Below, one piece after another: positions 1 to 8,750 of a DNA stretch of 64,000 nucleotides. How positions within the stretch are numbered: the stretch's first letter is position 1; every line of letters begins with the position of its first letter. The stretch is from Vibrio campbellii CAIM 519 = NBRC 15631 = ATCC 25920 (lineage in GTDB: Bacteria; Pseudomonadota; Gammaproteobacteria; Enterobacterales; Vibrionaceae): the NCBI RefSeq assembly GCF_002163755.1, contig NZ_CP015864.1, positions 1,674,001 to 1,738,000 of the forward strand, in the 5' to 3' direction. Position numbers and translations under genes: made by a program. The notes under the pieces are model-generated. The model was not told the DNA's origin. It did not search any database and worked only from the letters and a program-made list of their open reading frames with translations.

Positions 1-2
1 AA

Positions 3-101
3 GAGGTGAGTGCAAAAACAGGAGTGTTTTCTGCGGGTGCAGATTTCGTCTTAGGCGAGTTATTAACACTCCGCTCTTGGAACCATTCAAATAACGCTTA
101 A
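3..101 (+). CDS. C-terminal tail of an unidentified protein (partial)
   Basis: The first bases of the window are an open frame that ends at a TAA at 99-101. It encodes about 32 residues ending in ...RSWNHSNNA. The gene starts before the window, so I cannot identify it. The reading frame has no stop before 99 and the codons look ordinary. No terminator hairpin is obvious after it. It could also be a chance open frame of 33 codons. Confidence 0.4.
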   Translation, partial: EVSAKTGVFSAGADFVLGELLTLRSWNHSNNA

Positions 102-433
102 TTTTCACGGATTAGATACTGAGTGATAACTATCTTCGAGTAAACGCTTAATTGGATGAATGAGAAAAGGAATAGATAAATAAATTATAGGCTCATGACA
201 AGAATACCTTAATTTCTTGATGAAAAGGAGCGATCAGCCTAGGGGGAAATTAATGGTTTAGATTTAAGTATATTTCACGATAAACAAAAACCATCAAGCT
301 TGTATCTTTATACAAAAATATTGAATTGGAAGTAATATTATTCCATCCGTATATTAATTAAAAACTAAATTGCACATATAGGAAATAATGATTTCTTATT
401 TGCATTTATTCGCTAAAAAACACGGGATTAAAA
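102..433 (+). promoter_or_regulatory. AT-rich leader region upstream of the fimbrial operon
   Basis: These 330 bases hold no convincing gene. The stretch is strongly AT-rich from about 250 to 420 and ends with a CGGGA ribosome binding site just before the pilin ATG at 434. The promoter of the fimbrial operon must lie here. I see no inverted repeats flanking an invertible promoter of the fimS kind. Confidence 0.5.
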
Positions 434-967
434 ATGAAAGCTAAATTCATTCGCTCATCAATCGCAGCAACTTTTCTTTTTGGACTAATGTCTGCAACAC
501 CTGCTTTGGCAGAAAACACGACTAACGTTTACTTTAAAGGTGAAATCGTAGAATCAGCATGTGGTCTATCTCCAGACAGCATTGACCAGACGATCCAACT
601 TGGTCAGCAGCCTACACACATCTTTAAGGCGAAAGGTGATCGCTCTACGCCAGTGCCTTTCCAAGTGAAGTTGACTGATTGTGATACGAGTGTGGCAACA
701 ACAGCGCAATTCACTTTCGCTTCTAACCCAGATACAACCGGTGATCTGTTCAGCGTAGAAGGCGGTGCGACGGGCATTGGTGTGCGTATCCTTCACGATG
801 GTAACCCAATCAACAACGGTGACGTAGCGGCAAGCAACGTACTGGTCGACGGCACAAACATCGCGTCGTTCTCTGCGGCATATGAAGCGAACGTAGACGT
901 GACAGCAACGCCTGTAACTGCTGGTGTTGCAGAGTCATGGGCGCTATTACGCGTGACTTACCTATAA
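434..967 (+). CDS. Major fimbrial subunit (type 1-like pilin)
   Basis: Exported pilin of 177 residues. Residues 1-26 form a Sec signal peptide ending ATPALA. The mature part has two cysteines (C43 and C83), 40 residues apart as in FimA/PapA-type pilins, where they form the single disulfide. It ends in VTYL, giving the penultimate tyrosine that chaperone-usher pilins use for chaperone capture. It is first in an operon with usher, chaperone, tip subunit and an OmpA-like protein, and is followed by a strong hairpin (979-1007), which fits higher expression of the major subunit than of the assembly genes. The family is clear; the exact fimbrial type is not. Confidence 0.85.
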   Translation: MKAKFIRSSIAATFLFGLMSATPALAENTTNVYFKGEIVESACGLSPDSIDQTIQLGQQPTHIFKAKGDRSTPVPFQVKLTDCDTSVATTAQFTFASNPDTTGDLFSVEGGATGIGVRILHDGNPINNGDVAASNVLVDGTNIASFSAAYEANVDVTATPVTAGVAESWALLRVTYL

Positions 968-978
968 GCGGTTGCTGA

Positions 979-1007
979 GAGAGCTTTGGCATTTTGCCAA
1001 AGCTCTC
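979..1007 (+). terminator. Perfect 12-bp stem hairpin between pilin and usher
   Basis: The stem GAGAGCTTTGGC pairs perfectly with 996-1007 around a 5-base loop. It lies 11 bases after the pilin stop and 28 bases before the usher start. No T-run follows, so it is more likely a leaky attenuator or mRNA 3'-end stabiliser than a full terminator. Such hairpins after major pilin genes commonly set the excess of pilin over usher. Confidence 0.75.
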
Positions 1008-1035
1008 ATTCTAATAAAAAACACTGGTTGATAAA

Positions 1036-3501
1036 ATGCGTCGTCATTTACTCGGTTTAATAATTGTACTTTCCTTTCCTTCTTTTTCTTACGCGGCCAG
1101 CTTCAATAATTATTTTATAAGAAGTGAAAATAGTGTCGATTTAAGCAAGTTTTCGAATGCGAACTTTGTGGAAGACGGTAAATATGAGCTAGAGGTTTAT
1201 ATTAATGGAGAGTTCTTAACCAAAGAAAATATTGTTTTTAATAACAATAAGCCCTGCATCTCAGATGCATTAATGGACAGTCTTCCTCTAAGCGAACGAG
1301 GGTATAAAGTCTATAAAGAAAACGCGACATCAGTCGGTAACGCAGTATGCTACCAAGTTGAAGAAGTTGGCTATACCAAGGTGGCATCGGATCTTGGTAA
1401 AGCTCGCTTAGAGATCACCACGCCTCAAGAATACATCGCCAATGAGTACAAATACGGCTTTGTCCCAGATCGTTTGTGGGATGATGGTATTGCCGCGCTC
1501 TATCTGGATTACAACGTTAACTACTTTTCTAGCCAACAAGACGATGAAAACGGTTGGAATGATGATCTATCCACCTATGGCATTGTGGGGCTAAATACTG
1601 GAGTGTTTCGCTTCCGAGCAAACTACCAAGCATCCAACAACTACTCGGGTGACTTTACTTCATTGTATGGCTACGCGCCGATCCGCAGCATTAAATCGAA
1701 ATTGACGTTCGGTAATACCCAGTTTGGTTCGGACGTTTACGACTCGTTCCAAATGACGGGCGCACGTCTGCAAAGCGATGATCAAATGTTGCCATCGAAT
1801 TTGCGTGGCTACTCTCCGGTGGTTTCTGGCACGGTCAACACCAATGCGGTGATCACTATTCGTCAGCAGGGTAATGTGCTTAAAGTGGTTAACGTAAATG
1901 CAGGCCCGTATCTCATAGATGACCTTTCACAAGCCTCTCAAGGTACGTTGGATGTCGAAGTCAAACAGGCTGACGGTTCGATTCAACGCTACCAAGTGAA
2001 CGGTGCGGACGTCACGTATTTGACGCGACCAAATCACCTACGCTACAGCCTTTCTGCGGGTGTGCCGGACAGTGACTCTTACGAGATCACGCCAGAGTTC
2101 TTCTCTGCAGAGGCGTCCTATGGTGTGAACAACTACCTGTCGCTGTTCTCTGCGACATTGTTGTCTGAAGATTATCAATCTTACACCATCGGTAGTGGTA
2201 TCAACCTAAATTACTTGGGCGCAGCTTCCTTCGATATCTCTACTTCGCAAGCCAAGTTGGGTGATGAAAGTAATGCCTCTGGCTTGTCTTATGGTTTTAC
2301 CTACAACAACACCTTGACCGATTTCGGCTTGGGTTTGCGTGTGGCTGGTTACCGTTTTTCTGAAGAGCAGTACTACGAATTTGGTGAATATTTAAGGTCC
2401 TATGATGACCACACTTCGTCCATCATCTATGCCGCGAACAACAACCGTAAAGATGAAAAGTACATCGCGCTGACTCAAAGTTTTGGTTCAACCAGTGCGT
2501 ACGTTTCTTACTCCTCAAATAACTACTGGGACGATCGCCGTGACAGTTCTCGTTACGACATCAATATATCGCATCCGTTGAAGATCAACGGGATCGACTT
2601 GTACTTGACGATGAATCTCTACCAGTCAAACGACTCTTACCTGACCTACGACTACGAGTCGGGTATTAATGAGTACTCACCGAGTATCGATGAAAAAGGT
2701 TGGTCGCTGGGAATTTCTATCCCTATTGGTGGCAGTAACTCTGTCTCAGTACAAACCAACTCTCGAGGTGGGGACTACTCTCAAAGCCTTGCTTACTCGG
2801 GCTACAACAACGATGACGGTTCGAACTATCGCGTTACTTACGACGTTTATGAAGGTGAATCCAATGGGGTAAGTGGTAACTACAATCGCGATTTCTCGTT
2901 TATGTCCACTTCTGTTGGTGGCAGCTACAAAACCAATTCATACAGCCAAGTGAATGCCAGCACGATGGGCACGGTGTTGCTTTCAAAACATGGTTTGGCG
3001 TATAGCGCACTTAACTCAGGTACGTCGCGCATTCTCATCGATTCGAATGTACCAAACGTCACCATTAACGGCAGCAACAACGAAGAGACTAATGCGTTTG
3101 GTTTGGCGTTGATTAACGGTGTGACACCTTATCAAAAGAGCTACAACACCATCGATTACAAATCACTGCCTGATGATGTTGAGGTGCTTGGAAGCGTGAA
3201 AAGCATGGTGCTGACCGAAGGCGCGATTGGTTATCAAAAAATTAAAGCACGTCAGGGCAGTAACTTTATGGCGCGCTTGCAAAGCAAACAAGAGATTCCA
3301 TTTGGTGCCTTGGTTTTTGATGACGAACTTGATCAAGAGATTGGCATTGTTGGGCAAGCCTCAACGGCTTATCTGGTCGGCGTCAATCTCGATTCACAGA
3401 TCAGTGTGAGTTGGGGGGATAACCAAAGCTGTCACTTAGTCATTGATGACTCGATTCTGAATAGTCAAGAAGTCATCCGTTCCGTTCATTGTGATAATTA
3501 A
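1036..3501 (+). CDS. Outer-membrane fimbrial usher (FimD/PapC family)
   Basis: Protein of 821 residues with a Sec signal peptide (cleavage near SYAA at about residue 21). The usher N-domain follows, then a long beta-rich barrel region, a plug-like segment around residues 240-330 (GYSPVVSGTV, VKQADGSIQRYQV) and C-terminal domains with a late cysteine pair (NQSCHLVI and VHCDN). It would form the secretion pore that takes chaperone-bound subunits and polymerises them at the cell surface. The gene order pilin-usher-chaperone differs from the usual chaperone-before-usher order of fim and pap. The chaperone gene starts 17 bases later. Length is normal for the family. Confidence 0.92.
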   Translation: MRRHLLGLIIVLSFPSFSYAASFNNYFIRSENSVDLSKFSNANFVEDGKYELEVYINGEFLTKENIVFNNNKPCISDALMDSLPLSERGYKVYKENATSVGNAVCYQVEEVGYTKVASDLGKARLEITTPQEYIANEYKYGFVPDRLWDDGIAALYLDYNVNYFSSQQDDENGWNDDLSTYGIVGLNTGVFRFRANYQASNNYSGDFTSLYGYAPIRSIKSKLTFGNTQFGSDVYDSFQMTGARLQSDDQMLPSNLRGYSPVVSGTVNTNAVITIRQQGNVLKVVNVNAGPYLIDDLSQASQGTLDVEVKQADGSIQRYQVNGADVTYLTRPNHLRYSLSAGVPDSDSYEITPEFFSAEASYGVNNYLSLFSATLLSEDYQSYTIGSGINLNYLGAASFDISTSQAKLGDESNASGLSYGFTYNNTLTDFGLGLRVAGYRFSEEQYYEFGEYLRSYDDHTSSIIYAANNNRKDEKYIALTQSFGSTSAYVSYSSNNYWDDRRDSSRYDINISHPLKINGIDLYLTMNLYQSNDSYLTYDYESGINEYSPSIDEKGWSLGISIPIGGSNSVSVQTNSRGGDYSQSLAYSGYNNDDGSNYRVTYDVYEGESNGVSGNYNRDFSFMSTSVGGSYKTNSYSQVNASTMGTVLLSKHGLAYSALNSGTSRILIDSNVPNVTINGSNNEETNAFGLALINGVTPYQKSYNTIDYKSLPDDVEVLGSVKSMVLTEGAIGYQKIKARQGSNFMARLQSKQEIPFGALVFDDELDQEIGIVGQASTAYLVGVNLDSQISVSWGDNQSCHLVIDDSILNSQEVIRSVHCDN

Positions 3502-3518
3502 TTAGTAGTTGAGAAATT

Positions 3519-4274
3519 ATGAAAAATTCAATTTTGGCCATCCTGTGTTGTTTGATGGTCTCAGCATCGGCGAATGCTGCATTGGCTCTAGACCGAACTC
3601 GTGTTGTTTATGAAGGCGACTCGAAGGTGGAAACGGTAAGAATTAAAAACCCTGCCGACATTCCATTCTTGGCGCAATCTTGGTTGACGGACATGGATGG
3701 TAAGGATTTAGAGGACAAATTCATCGTTGTCCCACCGGTGTTAAGGATCGAGAGTAAAGATTACGCCATGTTGCGCATCAAGTCGTTACCTACTGCCTCT
3801 CAATTACCCCAAGACAGAGAGACCGCTTACTTCTTACATGTTCGAGAGGTACCACCTTCTGAGGACGAGAAAAGTGCTGATGAAAAAGCCGACACGGCCA
3901 CTGGTTCTATCCAAATTGCGATTGAATCGGTGATCAAGTTCTTCTACCGACCAGCGAGCCTGAACAAGATTAAGCGTGTTGATAAAGCGGTAGCTAGCGC
4001 GACCAAAATTAAGCGAAAAGGCAGTAATAAAATCGTCCTAGAAAACGGCTCGCCATTTTATGTGACCTACTCGGAGTTGCTGGTGGGCAAATCGAGCAAA
4101 GCCGCGGGATTTAAACCCGTGATGCTAGCGCCGTTTACCAGCAGAACGTTGAAAGTAGAAAAAAGCGACCGATACGAACTAAGCCATATCAATGACTATG
4201 GCGCCACAGTAACGAACACGTTCTACTGCAGCTCGCAAAATATCTGTACAGCCAAAGACGAAAGTGAGGGGTAA
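3519..4274 (+). CDS. Periplasmic fimbrial chaperone (PapD-like)
   Basis: Protein of 251 residues with a signal peptide ending SANA (about residue 20). The mature start ALDRTRVVYEGD matches the first strand of PapD-type chaperones, and the second domain carries FFYRP followed by the NG(S)PFYVTY-type motif (ENGSPFYVTYSEL). It would donate a strand to pilin subunits in the periplasm and deliver them to the usher. An unusually long acidic loop (SEDEKSADEKAD) sits after HVREVPP, where the family normally has the short F1-G1 loop region. The stop overlaps the next start (TAATG). Confidence 0.9.
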   Translation: MKNSILAILCCLMVSASANAALALDRTRVVYEGDSKVETVRIKNPADIPFLAQSWLTDMDGKDLEDKFIVVPPVLRIESKDYAMLRIKSLPTASQLPQDRETAYFLHVREVPPSEDEKSADEKADTATGSIQIAIESVIKFFYRPASLNKIKRVDKAVASATKIKRKGSNKIVLENGSPFYVTYSELLVGKSSKAAGFKPVMLAPFTSRTLKVEKSDRYELSHINDYGATVTNTFYCSSQNICTAKDESEG

Positions 4275-5314
4275 TGATGAGAGCGTTATTTCTGACACTT
4301 TTTGTGCTTGTCACGGGGTTCTCAGTTGCTCCCAATGCGTGGGCATTAGCCTGCTATAGCACAGAGGCCGGTGGTAGTTTTGGTGGTAGTGGTCCTGGCG
4401 GTGTAAGCCGTTTCTACATTGACCCTTCTGCATCGGTACCCATTGATGCCCCTGATGGGCAAGTGGTATGGCGTGGCCCGTCTCAGACGGTGAATGTTAC
4501 TTGTTATAAAGATGCGACGAATTTCCCTGACTTGAAGGATTTCCCCGAACAAGTATTCTTCTGGCCCGGTAAAACGGGTGATACCGTCGTCCCGAATATT
4601 CCCGGTATTAAGGTGGGGTTTCGATATGAAGGCCGAGATATTTATGGCGTAAAAACGGCTGTCGATGGCTTTAGGGTTCCTCAGTGTAGTGCCAGCGAAG
4701 ATAACAACGCCTGTGAATCACGCACAAAAACATCCAAAACCATTACATACCAGCCCATCATTGTTACGGGGCCGGGGGACTTCTCTGGATATAGCGCGCC
4801 GGTCAACATTTTCCAGTTAGATGGGGAGTTGGGCTACAACGGTGCGTATGCGAACTACCGCAGCGTGATTCAGAACATGGATATTCTTAAGCCTTCTAAG
4901 TGCTTGGTTGAGCTTGAGATCAAGAACAACAACATCGATTACGGGCGCATTGGCGTAGACGATATTGTGCAAACTGAACCTCGCCCTCTCACTATCATTG
5001 TTCGCAACGTAAAATACGGTGCCGATTGCCCATCCGTCAAGTTGCGTGGCTACTTTGATAACGTACGAGATCTGACCAACCGAACTTATGTCCCTGTCTT
5101 TGATGAAAGCGGCAAAGAAATCAAATCCTATGGCATCAAGCTTTACACCCCAAGTGGTGAAGAGGTGCAACTTAATGAGCCTGTCGGTGATGGCTATGAA
5201 GTAGAGCAGGTCGGCTATGACCGTTATCTTGCCAAACTGGTGCCTTTCGATCCTGACCATATCAAGAAAGGGAAATTTGAAGGAATGGTGGTTTATACCG
5301 TTTCTTACTTATAG
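4274..5314 (+). CDS. Fimbrial tip/minor subunit, putative adhesin
   Basis: Exported protein of 346 residues with a signal peptide ending PNAWA. The Gly/Ser-rich segment GGSFGGSGPGG comes right after the first mature residues, and there are several cysteines. It ends in VVYTVSYL, the pilin-type C-terminus with penultimate tyrosine, also seen in the major pilin at 434. Twice the pilin length and last of the chaperone-usher set, it fits a two-domain tip adhesin (lectin-like N-domain plus pilin domain). Ligand unknown. ATG 4274 overlaps the chaperone stop codon, so the two are probably translationally coupled. Confidence 0.75.
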   Translation: MMRALFLTLFVLVTGFSVAPNAWALACYSTEAGGSFGGSGPGGVSRFYIDPSASVPIDAPDGQVVWRGPSQTVNVTCYKDATNFPDLKDFPEQVFFWPGKTGDTVVPNIPGIKVGFRYEGRDIYGVKTAVDGFRVPQCSASEDNNACESRTKTSKTITYQPIIVTGPGDFSGYSAPVNIFQLDGELGYNGAYANYRSVIQNMDILKPSKCLVELEIKNNNIDYGRIGVDDIVQTEPRPLTIIVRNVKYGADCPSVKLRGYFDNVRDLTNRTYVPVFDESGKEIKSYGIKLYTPSGEEVQLNEPVGDGYEVEQVGYDRYLAKLVPFDPDHIKKGKFEGMVVYTVSYL

Positions 5315-5324
5315 GGGAAGGCTT

Positions 5325-6320
5325 ATGAATTACAAAAATACAATTTTGTTCGCGCTGTCTGTATTCGCGCTTACACCGGCTTTTGCCCAAGAGGCTCAGC
5401 AAGCCAAGGAGCCTGAGAAAAGCGTAATTGATACCTTGGTATCAAATGGTTTGTACTTTCAAATAGGAGGAGGGCTTGCCCAGTTTCAGGACGAACAGTA
5501 CAAGCACGATAACGACATCACCAGTTTGAAATACAGTTTGGGTATCACGACTGAGCCTTTGGATTATGAGATAGGTTATCGCAGCTTATCGGACGGCAAT
5601 GGCTTTGATATGAAAGGCTTGGACATTCTCGCTAAACACAAATGGCCATTATGGCCCGATGGCGGGTTATTTGCCGGTGTGGGTGGCTATTTCTACAACG
5701 CAGACATGGATAAACCTCAGTTGGATTCACCGACAGAAACCAGCGGCGTGGCACCGTATCTATCGGTGGGCGGTTACTATGCTCTGAGTGAGTTTATTGA
5801 TGTTTCTGTCCAATTCGACAATTTATTCAATGTGAGTGTGCTGGATCAGAACTACGACAAGAAAGACACCAAGCAGTTGCGTCAGGTGAATTTGTCTCTG
5901 GTGTTGCATCCATGGTCAAGCAGCAGCTATGACCCTCAACCAATCGAGCACATAGAAGATGCACCTGAAGAGCAAACCGTGATTCTCGCTGAGAACAGTC
6001 AGGTTTACAGCTACGATGACGCGTCATTGAATCTGCAAATGGAAACGCAACTGATGCAAATGGCAAGTCGCATAGCTGAACTGGAAAGTTATGAAGTGGT
6101 GGTGACTGGAGGTGCCGATAGTAAGCCTGAGTATTTGGAGCACAATAAACGTTTAGCAGAGGAGCGGGCGAAAGTGGTCGCTGACTTCTTGATTTTACAT
6201 GGTGTGAAAGCAGAGAGTATTCGTCTTGAGACGTCTGTCATCGAACAAGAGCGCAGTGAACAAGGCGCGCGGAAAGTGGAAGTGATGGTGAACGGAACCG
6301 AATTGGTGTCACCGCAATAA
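5325..6320 (+). CDS. OmpA-family outer-membrane protein of the fimbrial operon
   Basis: Protein of 331 residues. I chose ATG 5325 because AGGGGAAGG precedes it and a clear signal peptide (ending PAFA) follows; an in-frame upstream start at 5217 lies inside the adhesin gene. The N-terminal half has the alternating pattern of a small beta-barrel (YFQIGGGLAQF, LFAGVGGYFY, APYLSVGGYYALS). The C-terminal part (about 230-331) resembles the peptidoglycan-binding OmpA C-domain: EYLEHNKRLAEERAKVVADFLILHGV, then a KVEVMVNG ending. It starts 10 bases after the adhesin stop, so it belongs to the operon; an anchoring or biogenesis role for the fimbria is my inference. Confidence 0.8.
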   Translation: MNYKNTILFALSVFALTPAFAQEAQQAKEPEKSVIDTLVSNGLYFQIGGGLAQFQDEQYKHDNDITSLKYSLGITTEPLDYEIGYRSLSDGNGFDMKGLDILAKHKWPLWPDGGLFAGVGGYFYNADMDKPQLDSPTETSGVAPYLSVGGYYALSEFIDVSVQFDNLFNVSVLDQNYDKKDTKQLRQVNLSLVLHPWSSSSYDPQPIEHIEDAPEEQTVILAENSQVYSYDDASLNLQMETQLMQMASRIAELESYEVVVTGGADSKPEYLEHNKRLAEERAKVVADFLILHGVKAESIRLETSVIEQERSEQGARKVEVMVNGTELVSPQ

Positions 6321-6349
6321 CGACAGCAAGAGCACTCTAACCACAAATA

Positions 6350-6381
6350 AAAATCCCTCACCAATCGGCGAGGGGTTTTTG
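6350..6381 (+). terminator. Terminator of the fimbrial operon
   Basis: CCCTC pairs with GAGGG around a 10-base loop, flanked by A-rich sequence on the left and TTTTT on the right. It lies 30 bases after the OmpA-like gene. Confidence 0.8.
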
Positions 6382-6431
6382 TATTCGGTAAGGATGAGGT
6401 TGGTTTTAATCCCTTTTGAATCTCGTAGCGA

Positions 6432-6617
6432 TTAATCGTTCTTTTCTTTACCGTAAACGCGAACGCCCGCTTTAGAGCCTTCAGAGTTACCGTAAACTTC
6501 GATGTTTTTCACACAGCGGCGGTAACCAAAGTTACGCCGATCTGTAATATTGTCTTTCTCTACCTTTACTTTGATCCGCGAGTGTTGCTGCAAATCATCA
6601 TCGAGATTTTTGATCAC
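6432..6617 (-). CDS. Short orphan ORF, possible truncated DUF2541-like protein
   Basis: ORF of 61 residues with a GTG start and an in-frame TGA six bases upstream, so it cannot be longer. The C-terminal part (RRCVKNIEVYGNSEGSKAGVRVYG) weakly recalls the last third of DUF2541 proteins, which are normally exported and twice as long. There is no signal peptide here. It may be a 3' remnant of such a gene. The function is unknown and the family suggestion is weak. Confidence 0.35.
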   Translation of the reverse strand: MIKNLDDDLQQHSRIKVKVEKDNITDRRNFGYRRCVKNIEVYGNSEGSKAGVRVYGKEKND

Positions 6618-6686
6618 ACAACTTCACTTTATAGTACGAGCAACTAATCTATAAATTAGGTCACACTACAAAAAGGAAACTTCCAA

Positions 6687-7022
6687 ATGAAATGTAGCAA
6701 CATCCATAAACACGATAGCCACGCCCATGGCCCATCTTGCGGTCACACTGCTGTGCGACACAATGGTCACATAGACTATTTGGTAGATGGTAGGCTTCAC
6801 CACCCTCACGGTGATCACTGCGATGAGCATATAATTGAGTACAGTGATAAAAACCCAAATGAGTGCAAACCAGTTCATTCTTGCGGGGCACATGTGCATG
6901 GCCCCGGTTGCGGGCACGAAGCTATAAAGCATGGTGATCATATAGATTATATAGTTGACGGACGCTTACACCATCAACATGGTGACCACTGTGACGATCA
7001 TGGCCCACTTGAAACTATATAG
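6687..7022 (+). CDS. His/Cys-rich tandem-repeat protein, probable metal binder
   Basis: Protein of 111 residues made of two copies of a 37-residue unit (residues 12-48 and 69-105), identical at 27 of 37 positions. Each copy carries about ten His and two Cys, with the motifs HxHGPxCGH, HIDYxVDGRLHH and HGDHCDxH. There is no signal peptide or membrane segment. AAAAAGGAAAC provides a good ribosome site. Similar His-rich repeat proteins are widespread as uncharacterised genes, sometimes next to metal transporters; here there is no such neighbour. Zn, Ni, Co or Cu binding or buffering in the cytoplasm is an inference from composition. Confidence 0.8.
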   Translation: MKCSNIHKHDSHAHGPSCGHTAVRHNGHIDYLVDGRLHHPHGDHCDEHIIEYSDKNPNECKPVHSCGAHVHGPGCGHEAIKHGDHIDYIVDGRLHHQHGDHCDDHGPLETI

Positions 7023-7428
7023 CCTCCACTCTTTGACTCTAATTTACGTTGCCAACAGTTGAGCGTTATGTTGGTAATGAACTTTTTTAGAAGAAGTTGA
7101 CTACGTATATGCTTGGACCTTTGGCACTTAATACTATTGGCGACGGGATATAGAATCTTGGTGTAAGGTACTTAAAGACTGGGGTTTCGAAATGGAGCAT
7201 AGGCAACAAGGTGGCTCTGAAGTCATATTTCGTCGGTTAATCATGAGCCCGATGGCTTGTTTTCTTGGTTGGAAGTTGTGCAACGATAATTCAGAAGAAG
7301 CGTCATATCAAAAGACGTTTTTAGTCAAGCGAAGTGTCCGGATAACGAAAAGAACGAAGCTAATCACCCTCCCCGCGTTATTAGCGGGGGCGGGTGGGAG
7401 GTATTCATAAATACTAAACACCTATCCT
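7023..7428. other. Gene debris region with a GC-rich hairpin
   Basis: About 400 bases with only broken short frames; the longest (7192-7410, 72 codons) has no recognisable family. A GC-rich hairpin lies at about 7366-7400 (CACCCTCCCCGC against GCGGGGGCGGGTG). The mix of short frames and the hairpin suggests decayed genes, but I cannot name them. Confidence 0.4.
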
Positions 7429-7596
7429 ATGGATCAAATCAATTCATACAGAAAATTAGGACAAGAGTATTTTGGTTTAGATGTGAAGATATCCATGGCT
7501 ACATGTGAGCAACATATTCCAGTTAGAGCGATGCATGCGTTTGCTATCCTTAACAACTTGTTAGGTGTAATTGCAGAGCCTGTTACTTTAGTCTGA
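7429..7596 (+). CDS. Short ORF of 55 codons, unidentified
   Basis: ATG at 7429 opens a 55-residue frame (starting MDQINSYRKLGQEYFG and ending AEPVTLV) closed by TGA. Amino-acid composition looks protein-like, but there is no clear ribosome site, and the last 9 bases overlap the end of the convergent YagU-family gene. It may be a small protein or the remnant of a longer one. Confidence 0.35.
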   Translation: MDQINSYRKLGQEYFGLDVKISMATCEQHIPVRAMHAFAILNNLLGVIAEPVTLV

Positions 7597-8139
7597 TTCA
7601 TACCAATTACCGAAAATCGGCTTAGAGAAACAAGCCAAAACGGCAATTAAAGAGACTTCGATAGAAACAGACCAACAAACATGCCCGATAAGTTCACTCC
7701 ACAGCTCGTAGCCGTTGAGGTTCCAAAGCCAGCCTGTTTCTCCGTTGAGATAAGCAGGATTACGGAAACCTAATGCTGGTATTATAAGTCCATGCATAAC
7801 AAAAGTAATAGCTAGGCCATAAGCCGCACCATACCACAATCTTACCTTTGGCCAATAAGCCGATAGAGCAATATAGACAAACGCAAAAATAAAGCTAAAT
7901 AACCAGTGGTATAGAAGTACTGCACCAGGTACGGTTACTGTTTGATAAACATAGTCTAAAGAGTGAGCATCAACGCCGAACCATTGTCCCCACTCGTTAA
8001 TGTTAATGGCTGGTGGAGAAGCTTCTCCCGGTATACGTGGTGGCATTGGCGACTCGGATCCAGATTTCACCATTGAGCTTATAGCGCCACCTATTAGTGT
8101 ACCTAGAAGAACTATTTTCGTATTAATTCTATCTATCAT
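7588..8139 (-). CDS. YagU-family (DUF1440) inner-membrane protein
   Basis: Protein of 183 residues. The N-terminal segment KIVLLGTLIGGAISSMVKSGSESPMPPR matches the YagU opening, in which a membrane helix is followed by a W/SG-E-PLPPR motif. Further membrane helices follow (LYHWLFSFIFAFVYIAL, YGAAYGLAITFVMHGLIIPALG, ELIGHVCWSVSIEVSLIAVL) with the conserved EL/IFGHxxWxWSIE-type motif near the C-terminus. E. coli YagU has been linked to acid resistance, but its biochemical function is unknown. TAAGG gives the ribosome site before ATG 8139. It seems to be a single-gene unit. Confidence 0.8.
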   Translation of the reverse strand: MIDRINTKIVLLGTLIGGAISSMVKSGSESPMPPRIPGEASPPAININEWGQWFGVDAHSLDYVYQTVTVPGAVLLYHWLFSFIFAFVYIALSAYWPKVRLWYGAAYGLAITFVMHGLIIPALGFRNPAYLNGETGWLWNLNGYELWSELIGHVCWSVSIEVSLIAVLACFSKPIFGNWYESD

Positions 8140-8750
8140 AATTAACCTTAATAAATAAAAAGGAAAAAATCATATATTTATATACTGTGAACGTTAACTT
8201 TAATATTTTAGCACTTTTTACGGTTTTAAGTATAAAAAATGGCTTTCTCGTATTTATATTTAGACAATTCTCTTATTGATAAATTAAATTAATGTTTGAG
8301 GGCTTAACTTATATCTACCCCTCTCGGTCTAAGATACTTTGGCGTAGCCGAATTTTAAATTAGCCTTTACTGATTTTCATAGTCTGCTTATTTTGCTGGG
8401 ATCATGTCAACATGGCACTCACTTTTTGGCTGTAAGTCAAAATTATTTGGTGGTTTTAGTCCTTTTCTGGTTCTGATTTTTTGCAAGGTTCAAAAATAAC
8501 TAATATGAATGACATTTAAATCCCAATGATTTTTTAATAAAAAATATAAGAGTTCACCTTTTTAGAGAGATAAGATGAACCACTATCAAATGTATATAAC
8601 AGAGCGAGCGAATGTTGAGTCCCCTGACTTCTTTACGTTCCTCTGTAGGACTAAATCCTGCAATGATCGTTAAAGCATTGTTTATCGCTTTCCCATCTCA
8701 GGAGATACCTGCAAAAAGCTGGGTGGAAGTAGTCCAACCAAAGATACTAT
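8140..8750. other. Intergenic region, AT-rich, with a broken small frame
   Basis: These 610 bases must contain the promoter of the YagU-family gene. On the plus strand a frame opens at ATG 8574 after AGAGAGATAAG, runs 32 codons to a TAA, and then stays open in the same frame into the antisense of the bactofilin 3' end (…GGSSPTKDTIYAVLQSGD). It could be a decayed small gene. I see no RNA gene or recognisable site. Confidence 0.35.

Noticed and set aside
4817..5260. 147-codon minus-strand frame inside the adhesin gene
   Set aside because: Shadow of a real gene with no signal, domain or ribosome site.
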